From Candidatus Solincola jinzensis (GTDB lineage: Bacteria; Actinomycetota; Geothermincolia; Geothermincolales; RBG-13-55-18), in contig JACVJG010000075.1 of the NCBI GenBank assembly GCA_015711875.1, positions 1-9,510 on the forward strand: 9,510 nt of DNA. The letters run 5' to 3'. Below are positions 1 to 6,547 of the stretch, in pieces. The notes beneath the pieces are model-generated. The model saw nothing but the letters and a program-made list of their open reading frames with translations, searched no databases and was not told where the DNA came from. Position 1 is the first letter of the stretch; the number at the start of each line of letters is the position of its first letter. Position numbers and translations under genes: made by a program.

Positions 1-111
1 GACGGCATCATCTTCGTGCGCGATGCCCCTGGGTTAAGGCCCGGGTCTTGCAGGGATGTGAACATAGTATCCACGGAAGGGATAGACCTGCATGGCGTGG
101 TCAAAGGATAG
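1..111 (+). CDS. rimO: RimO C-terminal end (ribosomal protein S12 methylthiotransferase), 5'-truncated by window
   Basis: Frame 1 is open from the first base to the TAG at 109-111 and gives 36 residues that look like the end of a TRAM domain. They begin DGIIFV, then PGS, then a strand with VNIV, and end GIDLHGVV. RimO proteins end with the same pattern (DGxVxV, a PG turn, then a DLxGxV close). RimO is a radical-SAM enzyme that adds a methylthio group to an aspartate of ribosomal protein S12; the TRAM domain binds the substrate. The stop lies 20 bases inside the following pgsA gene, and rimO followed by pgsA is a common bacterial order. The radical-SAM CxxxCxxC motif lies outside the window, so the call rests on the short tail and on context. 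MiaB, another TRAM-ended methylthiotransferase, is a less likely alternative. Confidence 0.6.
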   Translation, partial: DGIIFVRDAPGLRPGSCRDVNIVSTEGIDLHGVVKG

Positions 112-694
112 GCGGATAAAGCGTGGTTCTCCGGATATAAGCAACTGGAATCTGCCAAACGGCTTAAGCGTGTCGCGTATTCTGCTTGCGCCGGTGATAG
201 CCATTTTTCTCAGGGACGACGACCGCACGCGCAATGCGGCGGCGGCGGCGGCGGTCCTGGCGGCTGCGGCAACCGATTTCCTCGACGGTCACCTGGCGCG
301 GAAGCAGGGCAAAGAGACACGGCTTGGGCAGTTCCTGGACCCCCTGGCGGACAAGATATGCCTCTCCACAGCTTTCGTCATGCTTTCGGTGCGGAAAAGG
401 CTTCCGGCATGGATACCGGCGTTGATCATCGGAAGAGAGGGGTTAATAACCCTTTTCCGGGTTTATGTCGGGAAAAGGGGGTCATCGGTTCCTGCGAGCA
501 TCTGGGGGAAATTGAAGACGAACGCGCAGCTGCTGGCGCTGTTGCTGGTGATAATGGAAAGAAGGGAGGAGCCTTACCTCTCTTTGGAGAAGGCAGCGGT
601 GGCGCTCGCGGTGGCGCTGACCATATATTCAGGCATCGACTATATGATCAAGGCGAACAGGTACCTTACGGAACCAGAAGATGCGAGAGATTAG
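92..694 (+). CDS. pgsA: CDP-diacylglycerol--glycerol-3-phosphate 3-phosphatidyltransferase (PgsA)
   Basis: This 200-residue integral membrane protein of the CDP-alcohol phosphatidyltransferase family probably makes phosphatidylglycerophosphate from CDP-diacylglycerol and glycerol 3-phosphate, the committed step to phosphatidylglycerol and cardiolipin. The signature D-xx-DG-xx-AR-x8-G-xxx-D-xxx-D is complete: D62, D65-G66, A69-R70, G79, D83 and D87. The family opening LPNGLSVSRI is at residues 21-30, and hydrophobic segments lie near 30-40, 49-64, 91-115, 145-155 and 166-180. The ATG at 92 follows GGAAGGGA (75-82) at a spacing of 9 and overlaps the rimO end; it leaves a basic, hydrophilic stretch of about 20 residues before the family core. 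Residues 49-54 are six alanines encoded by a perfect (GCG)6 run. The family also contains phosphatidylserine, phosphatidylinositol and cardiolipin synthases, but the sequence and the position before cinA favour PgsA. Confidence 0.88.
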   Translation: MAWSKDRRIKRGSPDISNWNLPNGLSVSRILLAPVIAIFLRDDDRTRNAAAAAAVLAAAATDFLDGHLARKQGKETRLGQFLDPLADKICLSTAFVMLSVRKRLPAWIPALIIGREGLITLFRVYVGKRGSSVPASIWGKLKTNAQLLALLLVIMERREEPYLSLEKAAVALAVALTIYSGIDYMIKANRYLTEPEDARD

Positions 695-1934
695 GACATG
701 CTCGCTTTTGGCAGTGGGGGATGAGCTCCTGGACGGCAGGGTCGAGGAAAACAACTCCACGTTCATTTCCGATAGTCTGCGCTCCCTTGGTATCGAGGTG
801 ATCATGCGCGCTGTGGTGCGAGATGATATGGAGAACATAAAGGGAGCCATAAGGACGGCGCTGGCCATGTCGGATCTACTGGTGATCACGGGAGGGCTCG
901 GACCTACCGCTGACGACCTCACGAGGGAGGCGGCGGCGGAAGCTCTGGGAGTCGGCTTGTTCAGGGATAGCTCCATCGAGAAAAAGCTGCGAGATTTCTT
1001 CGCGAGCATGGGCAGGGAGATGTCCGCCAGCAACCTGAAGCAAGCGGATCTGTTGGTGGGGGCGGAGCCACTGGAGGCGAGGTTGGGAACGGCTCCGGGC
1101 CAGTGGCTGCAGTATGGAGACAAGGTTGTGGTGCTCCTGCCGGGAGTTCCTCACGAGATGCAGGATATGGTGGAAAACGAGGTCGTGAAGCGCCTGTCGC
1201 CCATGGTCGCGGGACCGCGGGTGGAAAGCGCGTCACTTCTGGTGGCCGCACGTCCCGAGTCGGAGCTGGGGGAGGAGGTAGCGGAGGCCATAGCCGGCCT
1301 GGAAGGGGTAACGGCTTCCTTTCGCGTGGCGGAGGGAAGGATCGAGGTAAAACTCTCCTCACGCGGGGAAGGCGGCATTCTGACAGAGGCCGCAAGAAAG
1401 GTCAAGGAAAAGCTGGGAAGGTGGGTAGTGGCTGAGGGCGATGAGACACTTGAGGGCAACCTGGGCAGGGAGCTGCGCTCTCGAGGCCTCACCCTGGCGG
1501 TGGCCGAGTCGCTTACGGGAGGCATGCTTGGAGAGTGCATAACCTCCGTACCGGGAAGTTCAGATTATTTCAAGGGCGGCATTATCGCCTACGACTATGG
1601 CGCCAAGGAAAAGCTGCTGGGCGTGGAGCGTTCTTTGCTGCGTCGCCAGGGGGCGGTAAACGAAGAGGTCGCAAAGGCGATGGCTCGCGGGGTCAGGGAA
1701 CGCCTGGAAGCCGACCTCGGAATAGCCGTGAGCGGCGTTGCGGGGCCGGGCGCGGGAGTAGAAAATGAGCCGCCGGGCACGGTGGTGTTCGGACTCAGTG
1801 ACGGAGACAGGGATCTGGCATGGAAATACCGCCTGCCGGGAGATCGTGAAAGGGTGCGCCGTTTCGCGGTCACGGTGGCATTGACCATACTCTTGATGTA
1901 CGAACGGGACGGCGAAATAGGCAATGTGCGCTGA
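681..1934 (+). CDS. cinA: CinA family protein: MoCF/COG1058 domain fused to nicotinamide-nucleotide amidase (PncC)
   Basis: The 417-residue length is typical of full CinA. Residues 5-170 are the molybdopterin-binding-like (COG1058) domain, with AVGDELLDGR (11-20), TGGLGPTADD (70-79) and LPGVPHEM (153-160). A linker domain follows, and residues 258-410 are the CinA C-terminal (PncC) domain with AESLTGG (275-281), VPGSSDYFKGG (290-300) and SGVAGPGAGV (351-360). In characterised family members the C-terminal domain deamidates nicotinamide mononucleotide to nicotinate mononucleotide for pyridine-nucleotide recycling, and the N-terminal domain has ADP-ribose pyrophosphatase activity in some. The link to competence is historical and is not shown here. 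The usual GGxxxKPVG stretch reads GVENEPPG (359-366), and AESCTGG reads AESLTGG. The ATG at 681 lies inside the end of pgsA (14-base overlap) without a strong Shine-Dalgarno sequence, which suggests translational coupling. No other start codon in frame keeps the first beta strand. Confidence 0.92.
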   Translation: MREIRTCSLLAVGDELLDGRVEENNSTFISDSLRSLGIEVIMRAVVRDDMENIKGAIRTALAMSDLLVITGGLGPTADDLTREAAAEALGVGLFRDSSIEKKLRDFFASMGREMSASNLKQADLLVGAEPLEARLGTAPGQWLQYGDKVVVLLPGVPHEMQDMVENEVVKRLSPMVAGPRVESASLLVAARPESELGEEVAEAIAGLEGVTASFRVAEGRIEVKLSSRGEGGILTEAARKVKEKLGRWVVAEGDETLEGNLGRELRSRGLTLAVAESLTGGMLGECITSVPGSSDYFKGGIIAYDYGAKEKLLGVERSLLRRQGAVNEEVAKAMARGVRERLEADLGIAVSGVAGPGAGVENEPPGTVVFGLSDGDRDLAWKYRLPGDRERVRRFAVTVALTILLMYERDGEIGNVR

Positions 1935-2520
1935 CAGGCTTAGGCTGTTCGTGGCGGCGGATATTCCGCACGAGATTAAGATGGCCATCGCCGATGCCAT
2001 TGCGTCCTTGAAGGAGGGTTCGCCGGGCGGAAGGTGGGTCAAGCCCGAGAACCTCCATATCACCCTGAAATTCATAGGGGAGTTCGAAAAGGAAGGCTTG
2101 GAGCGGCTAGCGAACGAGATACTGGCGGTTGCGAAGCGGTTCGCCCCCTTCGCTGTCTGCCTTGGCGGCTGCGGGGCCTTTCCCTCGCCTGCCCGAGCCA
2201 GGGTTCTTTGGATAGGCATGACGGAGGGAGGCGGGGAGGCCGCCGCGATTGCGAGGAAGCTGGACGCGAGGCTGGAGAAGGTGGGGGTCAAGAGAGAGAA
2301 CAGGGATTATCGGGGCCACCTCACCCTCGCCAGACTCAAGAACCCGGTGGACTGCAGGGCGTTGCTCGAGGAGCTTGCCTCTGACGTGGTGGGCCTTGGA
2401 CGGCTCTCGTTCAGGGTCGAGGGATTGACACTTTATCACAGTGTCCTCGGGCCTTCCGGGCCGGCCTATACGGTCTTGCGTGAATTCGCTCTGGAGGGAG
2501 GCGCTGGTGGGAAGGATTAA
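1924..2520 (+). CDS. thpR: RNA 2',3'-cyclic phosphodiesterase (2H family, LigT/ThpR)
   Basis: This 198-residue cytoplasmic protein of the 2H phosphoesterase superfamily carries the two diagnostic HxTx motifs, HITL (45-48) and HLTL (132-135). The opening RLRLFVAADIP (5-15) and WVKPENLH (38-45) are typical of the bacterial LigT/ThpR group. Members open 2',3'-cyclic phosphate RNA ends to 2'-phosphates, and some ligate tRNA half-molecules in vitro; the cellular role in bacteria is unclear. The ATG at 1924 overlaps the cinA stop by 11 bases, so the gene is probably read by coupled translation in the rimO-pgsA-cinA-thpR unit. In many relatives recA follows this position; here rpe does. The C-terminus (EGGAGGKD) is encoded partly by the ribosome-binding site of rpe. 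Family assignment is secure, the in vivo substrate is not. Confidence 0.92.
   Translation: MCADRLRLFVAADIPHEIKMAIADAIASLKEGSPGGRWVKPENLHITLKFIGEFEKEGLERLANEILAVAKRFAPFAVCLGGCGAFPSPARARVLWIGMTEGGGEAAAIARKLDARLEKVGVKRENRDYRGHLTLARLKNPVDCRALLEELASDVVGLGRLSFRVEGLTLYHSVLGPSGPAYTVLREFALEGGAGGKD
2493..2501 (+). promoter_or_regulatory. Ribosome-binding site that fixes the rpe start
   Basis: GGAGGGAGG lies within the last codons of thpR and ends 5 bases before a GTG at 2507 (9 bases when measured from the first GGAGG). The rpe frame is open further upstream, to an ATG at 2441, but that start would add 22 residues without similarity to the family. The strong Shine-Dalgarno match and the conserved protein N-terminus both select GTG 2507. 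Confidence 0.75.
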
Positions 2521-3184
2521 ACTCGCGCCATCCATCCTGAACGCCGACTTCAGGGACCTCCGACAGGCGATATCGTACATACAGGACCTGGCTGACGCGG
2601 TGCACCTCGATGTCATGGACGGGAATTTCGTTCCCAATATAACCTTCGGTCCGTTGGTGGTGAGGGCGGTAAGGGAGCTCACTAGCATGCCCCTTGATGT
2701 CCATCTCATGATCGCTCATCCCGCTGAGTTCGTGGAGGACTTCGCAAAATCAGGAGCGGACTGGATATCCTTCCATGCTGAGGTAACCCGGCACCCCGGC
2801 GAGATCCTGGGGATGATACGGAACCTTGGGAAGCGAGCGGGAATAGTCATCAACCCCCAGACGCCCGCTGAGCGTATATTCGACTACCTGGAGATCATAG
2901 ATTATGTTCTGGTGATGACGGTGATGCCCGGGTTTGGGGGGCAGAAGATAATCCACGAGGCGCTTGACAAAGTGGGGAAGATAAAAAAAGAGGCGGAACG
3001 CCAGGCATTGGCGGTAGAGGTGGAAGTGGACGGAGGGGTCAAGACCGAAAACCTTGGTCTGGTGCTTGAGGCGGGCACGGACATCGTGGTGGTCGGCTCA
3101 TCCATATACGCTGCGCCGGACCCGCGTGCAGCGGCCAGGGAGATTCGCGAGGCCTTGGATGATTTCTCCCGTCGCAGCGCTTGA
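2507..3184 (+). CDS. rpe: Ribulose-phosphate 3-epimerase (GTG start)
   Basis: This 225-residue cytoplasmic TIM-barrel enzyme interconverts D-ribulose 5-phosphate and D-xylulose 5-phosphate in the pentose phosphate pathway. Family motifs appear in order: LAPSILNADF (6-15), HLDVMDGNFVPN (33-44), DVHLMI (64-69), MPGFGGQ (140-146), VEVDGG (172-177) and VVVGSSIY near the end, which forms the phosphate site. The metal and catalytic residues expected from characterised epimerases are present: H33, D35, H66 and D175. Starting at GTG 2507 gives the usual family length. The gene overlaps thpR by 14 bases, so it belongs to the upstream operon by spacing, yet it directly precedes the rib genes as in Actinomycetota. 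Ribulose 5-phosphate is also the substrate of the RibB half of RibBA, a plausible reason for the conserved neighbourhood. A separate promoter and riboswitch lie between rpe and ribD, so rpe itself should not be under FMN control. Confidence 0.95.
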   Translation: MGRIKLAPSILNADFRDLRQAISYIQDLADAVHLDVMDGNFVPNITFGPLVVRAVRELTSMPLDVHLMIAHPAEFVEDFAKSGADWISFHAEVTRHPGEILGMIRNLGKRAGIVINPQTPAERIFDYLEIIDYVLVMTVMPGFGGQKIIHEALDKVGKIKKEAERQALAVEVEVDGGVKTENLGLVLEAGTDIVVVGSSIYAAPDPRAAAREIREALDDFSRRSA

Positions 3185-3274
3185 ACGTCGTCGCGCCTGT
3201 CATGTTGGTTGCTGTAATTCTTTCGTGGGCAGGTCTAAGAAGGAAGAAGAGGAGAGACCACTCAATTCGCCTCG

Positions 3275-3303
3275 TGGACAATCATGGCAAAGGCTCCTAT
3301 AAT
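3275..3303 (+). promoter_or_regulatory. Sigma70-type promoter of the riboflavin operon
   Basis: A -35 element TGGACA (3275-3280, five of six to TTGACA) is followed after exactly 17 bases by a perfect -10 element TATAAT (3298-3303). Transcription would begin near 3310, about 18 bases before the riboswitch P1 helix. Position and spacing are what is expected for a riboswitch-led operon. The start site itself is inferred. Confidence 0.72.
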
Positions 3304-3326
3304 TCCTATTAGATAAATTGTAAAAA

Positions 3327-3437
3327 AGGTCTTCGGGGCAGGGTGAAAACCCCGACCGGCGGTGAAAGTCCGCGAGCCAGAGGCAGAGCCGGTGGAATTC
3401 CGGCACCGACGGTGAAAGTCCGGATGGGAGAAGACCT
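3327..3437 (+). promoter_or_regulatory. FMN riboswitch (RFN element) aptamer
   Basis: The conserved RFN blocks occur in order and in full: CTTCGGGGCAGGGTGAAA (3331-3348), CCGACCGGCGGTGA (3352-3365), AGTCCGCGAGCC (3367-3378), CCGGTGGAATTCCGGC (3389-3404), ACCGACGGTGA (3405-3415) and AGTCCGGATGGGAGAAGA (3417-3434). The closing P1 helix pairs 3327-3334 with 3430-3437 over eight base pairs. The variable P4 region is short. In this class, FMN binding to the aptamer switches off downstream riboflavin biosynthesis or transport genes. Here it sits 63 bases upstream of ribD, so FMN should repress ribD-ribE-ribBA-ribH. Confidence 0.97.
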
Positions 3438-3454
3438 CCAGGCGGCCGAGCATT

Positions 3455-3480
3455 GGGCGCTGGGTTTTCTCCCGGCGCCC
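3455..3480 (+). promoter_or_regulatory. Expression-platform hairpin of the FMN riboswitch (candidate terminator or attenuator)
   Basis: Bases 3455-3464 pair with 3471-3480 as ten consecutive pairs (nine Watson-Crick, one G-T) around the loop TTTTCT. The loop and 3' arm contain TTCTCCC (3467-3473), the exact complement of GGGAGAA (3426-3432) at the 3' edge of the aptamer. The two pairings exclude each other: with P1 formed the hairpin can fold, and without it the aptamer edge can trap the 3' arm. No T-run follows (ATTAATATGC), so it is not a canonical intrinsic terminator. It also ends 19 bases before the ribD ATG and does not cover the weak GAGAG ribosome site. Confidence 0.55.
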
Positions 3481-3499
3481 ATTAATATGCGAGAGATAG

Positions 3500-4615
3500 A
3501 TGATGGATGAGAAAGCGGACGAGAGGGGCTACATGAGGTTGGCGCTTGCCCTCGCTGCCAGGGGCAAGGGGATGACCCACCCCAATCCCATGGTGGGAGC
3601 GGTGCTGGTAAAGGACGGCAAGGTGATCGGAAAGGGATACCACAGGGGACCTCATACCCCTCACGCCGAAGTGGAGGCCATAGCGGAAGCAGGCGGTCTA
3701 GCGGAGGGGTCGGAGCTTTACGTCACCCTGGAGCCGTGCAATCACCACGGGAGAACGCCGCCATGCACGGAGGCGATTATCCGCGCTGGAGTGAAGAGGG
3801 TGATCATAGCGGCGAGAGACCCTAATCCTCATGTGGCAGGAGGAGGCGCGGAAAGGTTGGCGAACGCCGGCATCGAGGTGAGAGCGGGCTTGATGGAAAG
3901 AGAGTCCCGACGCTTGAACGAGGCATACGAGAAGCTGGTTACAAGCGGTTTGCCTCTGGTGCAGGTGAAGATGGCGGCAACCGCCGACGGCAAGGTTGCG
4001 TCCAGGACCGGCGTTTCACGCTGGATAACCGGCGAAGCGGCGAGGAAAGAGGTCCACCGCATGAGGAGGGAATGCGACGCGGTAATGGTGGGACGGGGGA
4101 CAGTGACCATGGACGACCCCGAGCTCACCGTACGCATGGTCCCGCTGGGCCGCGCCCGGCCTCCTTTGAGAGTGGTGGTCGATTCACGCCTCTCAATCCC
4201 CGATGACTGCAAGCTTGCGAGGGGGGGCGATCCGAAGGTGCTTGTGGCGGTGACGCCACAACACGACCGCCGTAAAGGCGAGCGACTGCGCGCCAGGGGG
4301 GTAGAGGTACTCGAGGTCCCTGAACGAGAGGGGCGCGTGGACCTGAGGGAGTTGCTGCGGGTCCTGGGGGACAGGGGGGTAGCTCGATTGCTGGTCGAGG
4401 GAGGTCCCACCCTGGTAGGCTCATTGCTTGAGGAGAGGCTGGCAGATAGACTGACGCTGTTCTTGGCGCCGATGGTTTGCGGGGACATGGAAGCCAGGTC
4501 GTGGGCCGAGGGGAGAACGACGCTGGCCCCACAGGAGTCCCTCCCTCTGCGCTGGGAGCGAGTTCGCAGGTTGGGTGAGGACCTGCTTCTGGAGGCGGAA
4601 ATAGGAGGAGCCTGA
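3500..4615 (+). CDS. ribD: Bifunctional diaminohydroxyphosphoribosylaminopyrimidine deaminase / 5-amino-6-(5-phosphoribosylamino)uracil reductase (RibD)
   Basis: The 371-residue length matches full bifunctional RibD. The N-terminal cytidine-deaminase-like domain (about 8-150) has HAE (55-57) and PCNHHGRTPPC (79-89), whose histidine and two cysteines bind zinc, with E57 as the catalytic acid-base. The C-terminal RibD reductase domain (about 152-368) has VQVKMAATADGKVA, then ITGEAAR, VGRGTVTMDDPELTVR and the nucleotide-binding VEGGPTL stretch. It carries out the second and third steps after GTP opening: pyrimidine deamination, then NADPH-dependent reduction of the ribose. It is the first gene behind the FMN riboswitch. 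Two ATG codons stand in tandem at 3500 and 3503; the nearest ribosome site is a weak GAGAG at 3491-3495, and its spacing slightly favours the second. The last codons (GGA GGA) form the ribosome site of ribE. Confidence 0.96.
   Translation: MMDEKADERGYMRLALALAARGKGMTHPNPMVGAVLVKDGKVIGKGYHRGPHTPHAEVEAIAEAGGLAEGSELYVTLEPCNHHGRTPPCTEAIIRAGVKRVIIAARDPNPHVAGGGAERLANAGIEVRAGLMERESRRLNEAYEKLVTSGLPLVQVKMAATADGKVASRTGVSRWITGEAARKEVHRMRRECDAVMVGRGTVTMDDPELTVRMVPLGRARPPLRVVVDSRLSIPDDCKLARGGDPKVLVAVTPQHDRRKGERLRARGVEVLEVPEREGRVDLRELLRVLGDRGVARLLVEGGPTLVGSLLEERLADRLTLFLAPMVCGDMEARSWAEGRTTLAPQESLPLRWERVRRLGEDLLLEAEIGGA
4603..4608 (+). promoter_or_regulatory. Ribosome-binding site for the TTG start of ribE
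   Basis: AGGAGG lies inside the end of ribD, with 12 bases before a TTG at 4621. No ATG or GTG in frame is placed to give the invariant N-terminus of riboflavin synthase, so this site and TTG 4621 together define the start. The spacing is longer than usual. Confidence 0.6.
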
Positions 4616-4620
4616 GACAA

Positions 4621-5280
4621 TTGTTCACCGGGATCGTAGAGGAAGTCGGAAGGATAAGGGAGTTGAGGCGCCTGGGAAAGGAGGCGTCCTTGGCCGTATC
4701 CTGCAGCGAGATATGGAAAGACCTTACCATAGGCGACTCGGTGTCTGTAAATGGCGTGTGCCTGACCGTCACCGCTCATGGAGAGGGATGGTTCTCTGCC
4801 GACGTTTCCGAGGAGAGCCTTTCCCGCACCACCCTGGCGCAGGCATATCGCGGTATGGAGGTGAACCTGGAGAGAGCGCTGACGCCGAGCTCTCGCATGG
4901 GCGGGCACATCGTGCAAGGACATATCGACGGCGTAGGCACGGTGGAGGGCATAAGGCAGGTGGGTGAAGGCAGGGAATATGCTTTTTCATGTCCTCCTGA
5001 GATAAGGGGCTATCTGGTGGAAAAAGGCTCCATAGCGGTTGACGGCATAAGCCTTACCATCAGCTCTCTCAGCGATAGGGGGTTTTACGTGGCCGCCATA
5101 CCGCACACCGTGGCGGAGACCAACCTCAGGGGGCTGAAGCCCGGCGATAAGGTAAACCTTGAGGTGGACATACTTGCCAAATACGTGAAGAACTACCTGG
5201 AACGGAGCGTTTCGGGAGGAAATCGGGATGAGAACGCGGATGCGCTTTACGAAAAGCTTTCGGAGGGAGGGTTCATATGA
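4621..5280 (+). CDS. ribE: Riboflavin synthase, alpha chain (TTG start)
   Basis: This 219-residue protein contains two lumazine-binding repeats. The first (about 1-97) starts with the invariant FTGIVEEVG and has SVNGVCLTV; the second (about 98-205) starts [11 protein letters not shown] and has [21 protein letters not shown] and [14 protein letters not shown]. The enzyme is a cytoplasmic trimer that dismutates two 6,7-dimethyl-8-ribityllumazine molecules to riboflavin and the pyrimidine precursor, the last step of the pathway. The start must be TTG at 4621, since the conserved FTGIVE follows it directly. The gene begins 5 bases after the ribD stop and shares an ATGA overlap with ribBA. About 14 residues at the C-terminus extend past the conserved end; the final SEGGFI is encoded by the ribBA ribosome site. 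The same gene is named ribC in E. coli and in Mycobacterium. Confidence 0.95.
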   Translation: MFTGIVEEVGRIRELRRLGKEASLAVSCSEIWKDLTIGDSVSVNGVCLTVTAHGEGWFSADVSEESLSRTTLAQAYRGMEVNLERALTPSSRMGGHIVQGHIDGVGTVEGIRQVGEGREYAFSCPPEIRGYLVEKGSIAVDGISLTISSLSDRGFYVAAIPHTVAETNLRGLKPGDKVNLEVDILAKYVKNYLERSVSGGNRDENADALYEKLSEGGFI

Positions 5281-6530
5281 TGAAGAACGGCGATGCACTA
5301 GAGAACCTGCAGGCGACGGAGACGGAAAGCCCCTTTGATACCATCGAGGAGGCCATTGAGGAGATACGCGCCGGAAGGATCATCATCGTGGTGGACGACG
5401 AAGACCGCGAGAACGAGGGGGATTTCCTTATGGCCGCGGAGAAGGTAACGCCCGAGGCCATTAACTTCATGGCCAAGCACGGCAGAGGACTGATATGCAT
5501 GCCCTGTATTGCGCAGCGACTGGACGAGCTGGAAATCCATCCCATGGTCACCAACAACACCTCCACCCACGAGACCGCCTTCGCGGTCTCCATAGGGGCG
5601 AAGGGAAAGATCACCACCGGCATTTCCGCCTACGACCGCGCGGTGACCATACAGACGGTCATAGACCCCGCTACCCGGCCTGAGGATATATCCAAGCCCG
5701 GACATGTTTTTCCTTTGCGGGCGCGCGAGGGCGGGGTGCTCAGGAGGGCCGGCCATACCGAGGCGGCGGTGGACCTGGCCAGACTGGCGGGCCTTTATCC
5801 CGCGGGGGTCATATGCGAGATCATGAACGAGGACGGCACCATGGCCAGGGTGCCGCAACTGGCGGAGATAAAGAAAAGATTCGGACTCAAGATGGTGACC
5901 ATCGAGGATCTCATACGGTATCGCAACCGCACCGAGACCCTGGTGAGACGCGTCGCTGAGGTGCGCATGCCCACCGCCTATGGAGAGTTCCGCGCCATCG
6001 GTTACGAGTCGCTTGTCGATGGCCGTTGTCATCTCGCGCTGGTGAAGGGCGACGTGGAGGGAAAAGAGAACGTTCTGGTAAGGGTGCATTCCGAATGCCT
6101 TACCGGAGACGTGTTCTCATCCCTACGCTGCGACTGCGGGGTGCAGCTGCGTCTTGCCCTGCAGATGATCGAGGAGGAGGGCGAAGGCGTTTTCCTTTAC
6201 ATTCTGGGGCACGAAGGCAGGGGTATAGGCCTCCCGCACAAGTTGCGTGCGTACATGCTCCAGGAAGAAGGCAGGGACACCGTAGAGGCCAACCTGGAGC
6301 TGGGTTTCCCTCCAGACGCTAGGGATTACGGCATCGGCGCCCAGATACTCTCCGACCTAGGGCTCACAACCATGCGTTTGCTCACCAACAACCCCGCGAA
6401 GAGAGTGGGTTTGGAGGGATACGGGCTGAAGGTGGTGGAACGCGTGCCCTTGGTGATAGAGCCTTGCGAGGAGAACTACGCCTACCTCAAGGCGAAGAGG
6501 GAGAAGTTGGACCACATGCTGGAGCTCTAG
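5277..6530 (+). CDS. ribBA: Bifunctional 3,4-dihydroxy-2-butanone 4-phosphate synthase / GTP cyclohydrolase II (RibBA)
   Basis: The 417-residue protein joins two entry enzymes of riboflavin synthesis. The RibB domain (about 18-218) has [10 protein letters not shown] (40-49), [10 protein letters not shown] (93-102), TTGISAYDR (113-121), PGHVFPLRA (141-149) and GGHTEA-like AGHTEA (158-163); it converts ribulose 5-phosphate to the four-carbon unit plus formate. The RibA domain (about 224-417) has the zinc cysteines C274, C285 and C287 in [17 protein letters not shown], then GHEGRGIGL (311-319), [10 protein letters not shown] (349-358) and LLTNNPAKR; it opens GTP. The GHEGRGIGL spelling (H for the usual Q) is characteristic of actinobacterial RibBA. 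ATG 5277 overlaps the ribE stop as ATGA; a second ATG at 5280 is possible. The strong GGAGGGAGG at 5262-5270 suits either. All motif residues examined are intact in both halves, so both activities are expected. Confidence 0.96.
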   Translation: MMKNGDALENLQATETESPFDTIEEAIEEIRAGRIIIVVDDEDRENEGDFLMAAEKVTPEAINFMAKHGRGLICMPCIAQRLDELEIHPMVTNNTSTHETAFAVSIGAKGKITTGISAYDRAVTIQTVIDPATRPEDISKPGHVFPLRAREGGVLRRAGHTEAAVDLARLAGLYPAGVICEIMNEDGTMARVPQLAEIKKRFGLKMVTIEDLIRYRNRTETLVRRVAEVRMPTAYGEFRAIGYESLVDGRCHLALVKGDVEGKENVLVRVHSECLTGDVFSSLRCDCGVQLRLALQMIEEEGEGVFLYILGHEGRGIGLPHKLRAYMLQEEGRDTVEANLELGFPPDARDYGIGAQILSDLGLTTMRLLTNNPAKRVGLEGYGLKVVERVPLVIEPCEENYAYLKAKREKLDHMLEL

Positions 6531-6547
6531 AAAGAAAGGAGACGCGG

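Noticed and set aside
1560..2291. Minus-strand open frame of 243 codons across the cinA-thpR border
   Set aside because: It is antisense to the conserved cinA and thpR motifs, has no recognisable domain, and is explained by codon bias of the true genes.
2441..2506. Longer rpe start at ATG 2441
   Set aside because: It would add 22 residues unlike any epimerase N-terminus and overlap thpR by 80 bases. GTG 2507 has a strong ribosome site and gives the family N-terminus.
3232..3259. GGTCT...AGACC inverted repeat after rpe as a terminator
   Set aside because: A five-base stem, an 18-base purine loop and no T-run do not make an intrinsic terminator, and it lies upstream of the rib promoter.
3829..4923. 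Long open frame on the minus strand (364 codons) opposite ribD and ribE
   Set aside because: It runs antisense to two genes with full conserved motifs. Its translation is low-complexity, rich in S, R and P, as expected for the complement of GC-rich coding sequence.
6464..6547. Upstream in-frame extension of ribH into ribBA
   Set aside because: The added residues are a frame-shifted reading of the RibBA C-terminus. The ATG at 6548 has its own AAGGAG site and the expected family start.
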